Part shown: positions 57,969-64,000 of the stretch, piece after piece
Position numbering within the stretch: position 1 is the first letter of the stretch
How the letters are laid out: the number at the start of each line of letters is the position of its first letter
Source: Hymenobacter chitinivorans DSM 11115
GTDB lineage: Bacteria; Bacteroidota; Bacteroidia; Cytophagales; Hymenobacteraceae
Assembly (NCBI RefSeq): GCF_002797555.1
Contig: NZ_PGFA01000001.1
Location: forward strand, 1,302,001 to 1,366,000
DNA: 64,000 nt
Direction of reading: 5' to 3'
Position numbers and translations under genes: made by a program
The notes under the pieces: generated by a model
The model's input: only the letters and a program-made list of their open reading frames with translations
What the model was told of the DNA's origin: nothing
The model's database searches: none

Positions 57969-58157
57969 CTAGTGCGTTCCGGCCCCGGTTTTCAGCCCGT
58001 AGAACAGGTACAGCAGAAACAGCGTGCTGCCCAGTAGCAGGCCAAACAGCCCCCAGCGCAGGGCGTAGCTTACGGGCGAAGTGCCGGCCGTCCGCCGCAA
58101 GCCCGGCCAGGCCATCCACAAGCTTACCAAACCAACCAGCAGGGCAATAAAGAGCAT
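57969..58157 (-). CDS. Small membrane protein, two helices
   Basis: 62 aa from ATG 58157 (LFIALLVGLVSLWMAW, LFGLLLGSTLFLLYLFYGL). A longer version from ATG 58202 (77 aa) is possible, but an exact -7 element TACCTTTG (58188-58181, minus strand) sits inside that extension and would put the transcript start near 58176, favouring 58157. No family recognised. Confidence 0.6.
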   Translation of the reverse strand: MLFIALLVGLVSLWMAWPGLRRTAGTSPVSYALRWGLFGLLLGSTLFLLYLFYGLKTGAGTH

Positions 58158-58180
58158 CAGCGTCCAGATGTAGGTGACCT

Positions 58181-58188
58181 GCAAAGGT
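58181..58188 (-). promoter_or_regulatory. -7 element inside the longer reading of the small membrane gene
   Basis: TACCTTTG on the minus strand, 24 nt before ATG 58157. Confidence 0.5.
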
Positions 58189-58232
58189 AAGCGCGCCACC
58201 AATACCCGGCTTTCGGGGCCGGTAGTTCATAG

Positions 58233-58268
58233 AAAAAGGCTGCCCTGGAACCCCAGGACAGCCTTTTT
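58233..58268. terminator. Hairpin terminator after guaA
   Basis: 16-bp stem AAAAAGGCTGCCCTGG with one mismatch, loop 4 nt, T-run on both strands; 48 nt after the guaA stop (minus) and upstream of the small gene. Confidence 0.85.
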
Positions 58269-58316
58269 GCGGACAATAGAATCAACTCACTATTTCACTA
58301 GCTCACCAATTCACCG

Positions 58317-59849
58317 CTATTCCCACTCAATCGTCGCTGGGGGTTTGGAGCTGATGTCGTACACCACGCGGTTGATGCCGCGCACCTGGTTGATGATTTT
58401 GTTCGACACGTGGGCCAGGAAGTCGTAGGGGAGGTGGGCCCAGTCGGCCGTCATACCGTCCACGCTGGTTACGGCGCGCAGGGCTACTACCTGCTCGTAG
58501 GTCCGCTCGTCGCCCATCACGCCCACGCTCTGAATCGGCAGCAGCATCACGCCGGCCTGCCACACCTGCTCGTAGAGGCCAAACTCGCGCAGGCCGTCGA
58601 TGAAAATAGCGTCGGCCCGCTGCAGCAAGTCCACTTTGTGCGGGGTCACGTCGCCCAAAATTCGGATGCCCAGGCCGGGGCCGGGGAAGGGGTGACGGTG
58701 CAGAATGTTGTGGGGCAGCTCCAGCGCGTCGCCCACCTGCCGCACCTCGTCCTTGAACAAGGCCCGCAACGGCTCCACGATTTTCAGGTTCATCTTCTCC
58801 GGCAAACCGCCCACGTTGTGGTGGCTCTTGATGGTCACGGCCGGCCCTTTCACCGACACCGACTCAATGACGTCCGGATAAATCGTGCCCTGGGCCAGCC
58901 ACCGGGCACCCTCTACTTTCTGAGCTTCCTGGTCGAATATTTCCACGAAAGTGCGGCCAATGGCCTTGCGCTTGCCCTCCGGGTCACTGATACCGGCCAA
59001 AGCGGCGTAAAACTCCGCGGAGGCATCCACCCCGCGCACGTTCAGGCCCAGGTCCTTATAGGAGTGCAGTACGCTCTCAAACTCGTCCTTGCGCAGCAGC
59101 CCGTTATTGACGAAAATGCCGTGCAGCCGCGGCCCAATGGCCCGGTGCAGCAGCAGGGCCGCCACCGAGGAATCGACGCCGCCCGAAAGGCCCAGAATCA
59201 CCTTGTCGTCGGGGCCAATGGTATTTTGCAACGCCAGCACCATGCTATCCACGAAGTGCTCGGGCGTCCAGCTTTGGTCGCAGCCGCAGATGTCGACCAC
59301 GAAGTTGCGCATCAGCAGCTTGCCCTCGGTGGAGTGCGTCACCTCGGGGTGAAACTGGATGCCGTAGGTCGGCTGGCCTTGCACGTGGTAAGCGGCCACG
59401 TCCACTTCCGGGGTGCTGGCAATGATTTCGAAGCCCGCGGGTAGGGACTTAATTGTGTCGCCGTGCGACATCCAGACCTGGGAGCCGCCGGTCAGTTCCC
59501 GCATCAGCGGATTGGTGCTGTCGAGGTGGCTGAGGCGGGCCCGGCCGTACTCCCGGATGGTGGCCGGCAGCACCTCGCCGCCGTTCTGGTTGGCCAGCAG
59601 CTGGGCGCCGTAGCACACGCCCAGTACCGGCACCTTGCCCAGGTAGCGGCTCAAATCGGGGTTGGGCGCTTCCGGGTCGCGCACCGAGCAGGGGCTTCCT
59701 GAAAGCACAACGCCCCGGATATCCTCAGTGAGGTCCGGGGCGTGGGTAAACGGATGAATCTCGCAGTAAACGTTCAATTCCCGAATGCGTCGGGCAATGA
59801 GCTGGGTGTACTGGGAGCCGAAATCGAGAATTAAAATCTGTTGAGGCAT
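58317..59849 (-). CDS. guaA: GMP synthase (glutamine-hydrolysing)
   Basis: 510 aa. Converts XMP to GMP. Amidotransferase domain about 1-195 ([21 protein letters not shown], Cys in [18 protein letters not shown]), ATP-pyrophosphatase about 200-390 with P-loop [15 protein letters not shown], and C-terminal dimerisation domain ([49 protein letters not shown]). The exact -7 TACCTTTG at 59860-59853 is only 3 nt before the ATG, so the message may be leaderless. No in-frame later start fits. Confidence 0.96.
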   Translation of the reverse strand: MPQQILILDFGSQYTQLIARRIRELNVYCEIHPFTHAPDLTEDIRGVVLSGSPCSVRDPEAPNPDLSRYLGKVPVLGVCYGAQLLANQNGGEVLPATIREYGRARLSHLDSTNPLMRELTGGSQVWMSHGDTIKSLPAGFEIIASTPEVDVAAYHVQGQPTYGIQFHPEVTHSTEGKLLMRNFVVDICGCDQSWTPEHFVDSMVLALQNTIGPDDKVILGLSGGVDSSVAALLLHRAIGPRLHGIFVNNGLLRKDEFESVLHSYKDLGLNVRGVDASAEFYAALAGISDPEGKRKAIGRTFVEIFDQEAQKVEGARWLAQGTIYPDVIESVSVKGPAVTIKSHHNVGGLPEKMNLKIVEPLRALFKDEVRQVGDALELPHNILHRHPFPGPGLGIRILGDVTPHKVDLLQRADAIFIDGLREFGLYEQVWQAGVMLLPIQSVGVMGDERTYEQVVALRAVTSVDGMTADWAHLPYDFLAHVSNKIINQVRGINRVVYDISSKPPATIEWE

Positions 59850-59852
59850 GCG

Positions 59853-59860
59853 CAAAGGTA
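59853..59860 (-). promoter_or_regulatory. guaA promoter, -7 element
   Basis: TACCTTTG on the minus strand, exact match, 3 nt upstream of the start codon. Confidence 0.55.
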
Positions 59861-60122
59861 CGGACCGGCGCCACGTGCGCAAAACGCTCGGGTGTTATCA
59901 TTTCACCGGTAGCTTAACATAGCGGCTCTGAAATATTAATGTCACAATTCACTAGTCTGGGTACGGCAAACGACCCGGAAACAGCCCAAAACCGAGCTTA
60001 AAATAGGTTTTTTACTATGTAATATCCGTATTGTCAACATCACAGCTACCAATGGTTTAGCCTTTTCTGGGCCGGGCTGTTGACGCATCTTTGAGCATAT
60101 TTTCGGTTAAAAAAACTCTCCC

Positions 60123-60617
60123 ATGTCCCACACTCTCCGCGTATTTGGGCTTTTCTGCCTGCTCGGGCCCGCCGTTACGGCCCTGGCCCAGACGACGAAT
60201 TCCAACGCCTCGCTGATTGCGGCCCAGGTAGAAAAGCAGGCTGCCCCGCGCCCCGTGCCCGCCGCCGAAGCCACCCCGGAAGCTCCCGTCACAACCGAGG
60301 AGGAGCCGGCCGCTACTCCCGCCGCCGACAGCGCCGCTCCGGCAGTTGAAATGGCTACGCTCACGGGCCGGGTTCTGGACGAGAACCAGAAGCCCCTGGC
60401 CGGCGTGGTCGTCTTTATCAAGGATGCCGCGGCCTTTGCCAGCACCGACGCCAAGGGCGAATACCGCCTCGAAGCCCCCACGGGGGTACACACGCTCACC
60501 TTCAGTTACGCTGGCTACGAAGATCAGCAGCTGAAAGCCAGCAACTTCTTGCCCGCCAGCGTGCAGCTGCTCCCGGCTGCCAACCGCAAGAAGCTGGAAA
60601 AAAGCAGCCGCCACTAG
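60123..60617 (+). CDS. Secreted carboxypeptidase-regulatory-like protein 1
   Basis: 164 aa. Signal peptide about 1-21 (VFGLFCLLGPAVTALAQ), Ala/Pro/Glu-rich linker about 30-80, and a CarboxypepD_reg-like Ig-type domain about 80-155 (LTGRVLDENQKPLAGVVVFI, TDAKGEYRLEAPTGVHTLTF, SYAGYEDQQLKAS). Such domains open TonB-dependent receptors (SusC type), but here stand alone. A near-consensus -7 TATTTTCG (60098-60105) with TTG upstream (60080-60082) precedes it. Its neighbour at 60816 has the same design. Confidence 0.8.
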   Translation: MSHTLRVFGLFCLLGPAVTALAQTTNSNASLIAAQVEKQAAPRPVPAAEATPEAPVTTEEEPAATPAADSAAPAVEMATLTGRVLDENQKPLAGVVVFIKDAAAFASTDAKGEYRLEAPTGVHTLTFSYAGYEDQQLKASNFLPASVQLLPAANRKKLEKSSRH

Positions 60618-60642
60618 CTGATTGCCACCGTCTGTATTTCTC

Positions 60643-60675
60643 AAAAGCCCGCGGCCATACCGGCCGCGGGCTTTT
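60643..60675 (+). terminator. Terminator between the two regulatory-like genes
   Basis: 13-14-bp stem AAAAGCCCGCGGCC, loop about 6 nt, T-run. Confidence 0.85.
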
Positions 60676-60815
60676 GGACGTTTATTCCCCGCCGGCCTAC
60701 GCCCGAATTTTATCTGCGGTCCAGCCCGCCAAAGTTTCTGAATTACCGTACAAGAGCGTCATTTGCCGGCCGGTCCAGCCGGGTGGCGAGTATTTTTCAT
60801 CTTACCCCAGTCTGA

Positions 60816-61292
60816 ATGAAATACCTGATCCGTACTGTTGGCAGCCTTGCCTGCGTTGTTTTTCCCCTGGTCGTAGCCGCTCAATCGGCACCCAAAGCCG
60901 CGCCCGCCCAAGCCAAGTCGGGGGCCGAGCAAGTAGCCGCCGTAGCCCCGGCCCCGAGCACTGCGGAAGTAGTGAAAAAGTCTGCTGCTCCCGCTAAAAA
61001 CGCCGTTAAAACCCTCACGGGCTACGTACTCAACGAAGAAGGCAAGCCGCTGGCCGGCGCCACGGTCATTTCCGAGAAGGGCGAAGTCATTACTACCAAC
61101 GCCGACGGACAGTTCATGATTCAGTCGACGGCGGCCACGCCGGTGCTGCGGGCCAGCTACGCGGGTTACCAGGAAATGCAGCTTCCCATCAATACGCTGC
61201 ACCCCACAACCTTCCGCCTCGACCCGATTGAGAATTACCAGAAGCAGCTCAAGAAGCAAAGCAAGGCCGCCAACAAGGCCTGGAAGAACTAA
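60816..61292 (+). CDS. Secreted carboxypeptidase-regulatory-like protein 2
   Basis: 158 aa. Signal peptide about 1-23 (TVGSLACVVFPLVVAAQS), Ala/Lys/Pro-rich linker about 25-65, CarboxypepD_reg-like domain about 66-140 (LTGYVLNEEGKPLAGATVIS, TNADGQFMIQS, SYAGYQEMQLPINTLHP), and a basic C-terminal tail (QKQLKKQSKAANKAW). Same layout as the gene at 60123; divergent sequence suggests an old duplication. Followed by the SRP RNA gene. Confidence 0.8.
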   Translation: MKYLIRTVGSLACVVFPLVVAAQSAPKAAPAQAKSGAEQVAAVAPAPSTAEVVKKSAAPAKNAVKTLTGYVLNEEGKPLAGATVISEKGEVITTNADGQFMIQSTAATPVLRASYAGYQEMQLPINTLHPTTFRLDPIENYQKQLKKQSKAANKAWKN

Positions 61293-61394
61293 AAACCGGC
61301 TTTTGGGAAAAATAAATAGCCTGAGTATCTGGCAGTAAATGGCGTCGAGACAAAAATCTTGACGCCATTTGTGCTTTCTGGAAAATAAGCCGCG

Positions 61395-61402
61395 TATATT
61401 TG
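61395..61402 (+). promoter_or_regulatory. SRP RNA promoter, -7 element
   Basis: TATATTTG, exact TAnnTTTG match directly before the RNA 5' end. TTTG at 61368-61371 is about 23 nt upstream. Confidence 0.65.
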
Positions 61403-61403
61403 C

Positions 61404-61498
61404 AGCGGCGAGTCAGAACGACCAGCTCCTGCTGAACTCCCCCAGGACCGGAAGGTAGCAAGGGTAAGTGGTTGAGCGGTGCGATTTTGGCTCGCTAT
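61404..61498 (+). ncRNA. ffs: Signal recognition particle RNA (small bacterial type)
   Basis: About 95 nt, 4.5S type. The apical part has the conserved Ffh-binding region: CCAGGACCGGAAGGTAGCAA with the GGAA tetraloop and asymmetric loop (61442-61470). Outer stem GCGAGTCA (61408-61415) pairs with TGGCTCGC (61488-61495), and a T-run follows at 61496-61505. Works with Ffh in targeting nascent membrane proteins. No Alu domain, as usual for Bacteroidota. Confidence 0.9.
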
Positions 61499-61551
61499 TT
61501 TTTTGTCCTGTCCCCAACGCTTCCGCGTAGCCGCATTTGCCGGCAAACGGT

Positions 61552-61559
61552 TAGCTTTG
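61552..61559 (+). promoter_or_regulatory. Transaldolase promoter, -7 element
   Basis: TAGCTTTG, exact match, 28 nt before the start codon. Confidence 0.6.
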
Positions 61560-61587
61560 GGGCATTCTTTTTTAACCCAATTCCCGC

Positions 61588-62244
61588 ATGAAATTCTTCA
61601 TCGACACCGCCAACCTCAAGGATATTCAAGATGCCGTGGACCTCGGCGTACTCGACGGCGTGACCACCAATCCGTCGTTGATGGCCAAAGAAGGCATCAA
61701 GGGCACCGACAACGTTATGGCTCACTACAAGCAGATCTGCGAAATCGTGGATGGCGACGTATCGGCCGAGGTCATTGCCGTAGACTTCGCAGAAATGGTG
61801 CGGGAAGGGGAGATGCTGGCCGATTTGCACCCCAACATCGTGGTGAAGGTGCCCATGACCCGCGACGGGGTGAAGGCCATCAAGTACTTCTCCGAAAAAG
61901 GCATCAAAACCAACTGCACCCTGATTTTCTCGGCTGGGCAGGCCCTGCTGGCTGCTAAAGCCGGCGCCACGTACGTGTCGCCCTTCGTGGGCCGCCTCGA
62001 CGACATCGGGCACGACGGCCTGCTGCTGGTGCAGCAAATCGTGGATATCTTCAGCAACTACGGCTACCCCACCCAGGTGCTGGCCGCCTCGGTGCGCCAC
62101 GTGCCCCACCTGATTCAGTGCGCTGAGCTGGGCGCCGACGTGGTGACCTGCCCCTTGAACGTCATCACCGGCCTGCTCAAGCACCCGCTCACCGACAACG
62201 GCCTAGCCACCTTCCTAGCCGACCACAAGCGGGTCAATTCCTAA
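61588..62244 (+). CDS. tal: Transaldolase (fructose-6-phosphate aldolase-like)
   Basis: 218 aa, short subfamily. Visible: [31 protein letters not shown], Schiff-base Lys in IVVKVPMT (about residue 86), [41 protein letters not shown]. The short form could be transaldolase or fructose-6-phosphate aldolase; the small (about 220 aa) group is usually annotated transaldolase in this phylum. Exact -7 upstream. A family G palindrome follows. Confidence 0.92.
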   Translation: MKFFIDTANLKDIQDAVDLGVLDGVTTNPSLMAKEGIKGTDNVMAHYKQICEIVDGDVSAEVIAVDFAEMVREGEMLADLHPNIVVKVPMTRDGVKAIKYFSEKGIKTNCTLIFSAGQALLAAKAGATYVSPFVGRLDDIGHDGLLLVQQIVDIFSNYGYPTQVLAASVRHVPHLIQCAELGADVVTCPLNVITGLLKHPLTDNGLATFLADHKRVNS

Positions 62245-62366
62245 TTAATGTGCTGATGTGCTAATGTGGGGTGAATGGGCTAATAAGCTAGGCGTCCTAT
62301 GCACTACCTGCTTGCGTGGCTTAATTCATTCTAACACATTAGCACATTGCTCACATTAGCACATTA
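62245..62366. repeat. Word-repeat palindrome, family G (after tal)
   Basis: TAATGTGCTGATGTGCTAATGTGG left; CACATTAGCACATTGCTCAC and ACATTAGCACATTAG right; loop about 50 nt. Confidence 0.75.
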
Positions 62367-62371
62367 GAGAG

Positions 62372-62578
62372 ATGTACATCATCAAAGTAAAGGGCAAGGC
62401 CAAGATTCCGGATTATATTCAGTTGCGCGACGAGAACTTCGTGCTCATTGCCTATTTCCGGGCCGACCGGCCGCTGAAGGATTTGCACCGCTACGGGCTG
62501 GAAGGCAAGGAAGAGGCGCTGGCCGCCGTGATTGAGGGCCTCTCGTTCGGTAAGCTGCAGAAGCTGGAGCTGGCCTAA
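62372..62578 (+). CDS. Conserved small protein (68 aa)
   Basis: 68 aa, no signal peptide. Mixed alpha/beta pattern (MYIIKVKGKAKIPDYIQLRD, VLIAYFRADRP, LKDLHRYGLEGKEEALAAVI, GLSFGKLQKLELA). No family recognised with confidence. Its codon use resembles real genes and it lies between tal and ftsE, 127 nt after tal. Could be a small regulatory or structural protein. Confidence 0.65.
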   Translation: MYIIKVKGKAKIPDYIQLRDENFVLIAYFRADRPLKDLHRYGLEGKEEALAAVIEGLSFGKLQKLELA

Positions 62579-62667
62579 ACGCCGCTGGCGAAGGCCGGCA
62601 AAACGGCTACGTCCCAGTCGCCTATGTTCTCCGCCCTAACTTCTTTGCTCTACGTTTTAACCACAGA

Positions 62668-63372
62668 ATGCCCACTTCCTCCGCGCCCGTTATTGAGCTC
62701 CACGATGTGTACGTGATGCAGGATGTCAACACCATTCTGCAAAAGGTCTCGTTCACGCTCGACAAGGGTGAGTTTGCTTACCTGGTGGGGCGCACGGGCT
62801 CGGGCAAAAGCTCCCTGCTCAAAACGCTCTACGCCGATCTGCCCATGGGCGGCGGCGTGGGCACCGTGGCCGGCTACGGCCTGCAGAAGCTGGGCTCCGA
62901 CAAGGTGCCCTACCTGCGCCGCAAGCTGGGTATCATCTTCCAGGATTTTCAGCTGCTCTTCGACCGGACGGTAGCCGAAAACCTGCTGTTCGTGCTCAAG
63001 GCCACCGGCTGGAGTGGCAAGGCCAAGATTCAGCAGCGCATTTCCGAGGTGCTCATGCGCGTGGGCCTGGCCGGGGCCGCCAGCAAAATGCCCCACCAGC
63101 TCAGCGGCGGCGAGCAGCAGCGCGTGGTCATTGCCCGGGCCCTGCTCAACGAGCCGGTGCTGCTGCTGGCCGACGAGCCCACCGGCAACCTCGACCCCGA
63201 CGTGGCCGACAGTATCATGCGCCTGTTCGTGGAAATCAACAACGCCGGCACGGCTGTGCTCATGGCCACGCACAACTACCAGATTATCCGCCAGTACCCG
63301 AAGCGGATTCTCAAGTGCGAGAATGGGCAGCTGCTCGACTCGGCCCGCGCCACGGTGACTTTGCCCGAATAA
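62668..63372 (+). CDS. ftsE: Cell division ATP-binding protein FtsE
   Basis: 234 aa. ATPase of the FtsEX divisome complex, which activates cell-wall hydrolases. Walker [22 protein letters not shown]-loop [18 protein letters not shown], signature [16 protein letters not shown], Walker [15 protein letters not shown]-loop MATHNY. The C-terminal [12 protein letters not shown] is short. ftsX is not next to it in this window; a glycosyltransferase follows after 3 nt. In many Bacteroidota ftsX is separate from ftsE. Confidence 0.9.
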   Translation: MPTSSAPVIELHDVYVMQDVNTILQKVSFTLDKGEFAYLVGRTGSGKSSLLKTLYADLPMGGGVGTVAGYGLQKLGSDKVPYLRRKLGIIFQDFQLLFDRTVAENLLFVLKATGWSGKAKIQQRISEVLMRVGLAGAASKMPHQLSGGEQQRVVIARALLNEPVLLLADEPTGNLDPDVADSIMRLFVEINNAGTAVLMATHNYQIIRQYPKRILKCENGQLLDSARATVTLPE

Positions 63373-63375
63373 CCA

Positions 63376-64000
63376 ATGCCAGAGTCCGGTCTTTCCGTGC
63401 TGATTCCGGTATATAACCGCAACGTAACGACGCTGGTCAGCACGCTGCTGGAGCAGTTGCCCGACTGGGGCGGCCCCGCCGAAATCGTGTGCCTGGACGA
63501 TGCTTCTTCGCCCGACTACCAGGAGCTCAACCGCCTGCTGACCGTGTGGCCCGCCGTGCGCTACCAGGAGCTGCCCCGTAACGTGGGCCGCTCGGCCATT
63601 CGCAACCAGCTGGCCGCCGCCGCCCGCTACCCCTGGCTGCTGCTGCTCGACAACGACAGCCTCTTGCCCGACGACCAGTTTCTGGCCCGCTACGCCCAGG
63701 CCCGCGCCCTGGCGCCGGTGCTGGTGGGGGGCACTACCTACGACCCGCTGCCCCCGGCCGAGCCTGAGCTGCGCCTGCGCTGGCGCTACGGTCGCGCCCG
63801 GGAAGCCCGACCGGCCCGGCAGCGGCAAAAAGAGCCCTACGCCCAGCTTACGCTCAACAACCTGCTGATTCAGGCGGCCGTGTTCCGGCAGTTTGGCCTT
63901 GATGAAAACCTGACCCGCTACGGCCACGAAGACACCAAGTTTGGCTGGCTGCTGCGCCAGGCCCAGGTGCCGGTGCGCCACCTCGACAACCCCGTACTGC
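63376..64000 (+). CDS. Glycosyltransferase family 2, 3' end missing
   Basis: Open frame from ATG 63376 to the window edge (208 codons seen). Opens with LSVLIPVYNRNVTTLVSTLL, then CLDDASSP and LLLLDNDSLLP (D-x-D nucleotide-sugar site), typical of GT-A fold GT2 enzymes. Two bases after the ftsE stop, so translated with it. The segment ENLTRYGHEDTKFGWLL (ED motif) matches the acceptor-binding region of GT2. Acceptor unknown; the gene is truncated by the window, not broken. Confidence 0.85.
   Translation, partial: MPESGLSVLIPVYNRNVTTLVSTLLEQLPDWGGPAEIVCLDDASSPDYQELNRLLTVWPAVRYQELPRNVGRSAIRNQLAAAARYPWLLLLDNDSLLPDDQFLARYAQARALAPVLVGGTTYDPLPPAEPELRLRWRYGRAREARPARQRQKEPYAQLTLNNLLIQAAVFRQFGLDENLTRYGHEDTKFGWLLRQAQVPVRHLDNPVL

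Noticed and set aside
62650..63981. Long minus-strand reading frame opposite ftsE and the glycosyltransferase
   Set aside because: Gly/Val/Gln/His-rich translation is typical of the antisense of GC-rich genes; the plus strand carries clear ATPase and GT2 motifs.

Overview
The window looks like chromosomal DNA of a GC-rich member of the Bacteroidota, most likely Cytophagales and close to Hymenobacter. This is inferred from gliding genes (gldA, gldF, gldG, gldC), two secreted enzymes with type IX secretion (T9SS) C-terminal sorting domains, promoter elements of the Bacteroidota type TAnnTTTG, few visible Shine-Dalgarno sites, and family members typical of that group. I see no prophage, integrase, transposase gene, CRISPR array, rRNA or tRNA.

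Layout. 1-1.5 kb: secreted esterase. 1.6-10.4 kb: a complete tryptophan operon (trpE-G-D-C-F-B-A) plus aroF, preceded by a leader peptide with three tandem Trp codons and a terminator, i.e. a trp attenuator. 10.5-13.4 kb: membrane-anchored AraC regulator and a DoxX fusion protein. 13.6-15.5 kb: phenylalanine hydroxylase homologue behind a second attenuator-like leader, and a dienelactone hydrolase. 15.6-19.8 kb (minus): SDR, photolyase, TetR regulator and AarF kinase. 20-27.5 kb: pyruvate carboxylase, META lipoprotein, M28 peptidase, small secreted proteins, outer-membrane protein, TPR protein. 27.5-31.2 kb: etfBA, bifunctional nuclease, YfiT/DinB protein. 31.3-35.3 kb: MlaF/MlaE lipid transporter parts, two SDRs, GIN-domain lipoprotein. 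35.5-39.5 kb: gldA-gldF-gldG and a small membrane protein. 39.6-41.2 kb (minus): SUKH protein, HTH protein with a striking operator-like repeat, BLUF photoreceptor. 41.4-47 kb: dnaN, gldC, Spy-like protein, dcd, a membrane protein, a beta-propeller protein. 47-55.9 kb: T9SS alkaline phosphatase, a decayed 21-bp repeat array, hemL, a periplasmic binding protein, DUF1361, amidotransferase and partner. 56-64 kb: DUF4153 protein, guaA, two carboxypeptidase-regulatory-like proteins, SRP RNA, transaldolase, ftsE, and a truncated glycosyltransferase at the edge.

The most distinctive feature is not a gene. About twenty gene spacers carry long imperfect or perfect palindromes (arms about 27-45 nt, unrelated central loops) belonging to roughly ten sequence families. 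They sit inside operons: four of the trp-aroF spacers, and all three gld spacers (before gldA, gldA-gldF, gldF-gldG). One composite at 43.9-44.15 kb looks like one family nested in another, which suggests mobility. Other points worth a second look are the phhA leader/terminator pairing and the missing iron-ligand Glu in its product, the four TGAAACA sites spaced 15 nt apart before the HTH-SUKH pair, and the 106-codon heptad-repeat frame broken only by TAG codons.
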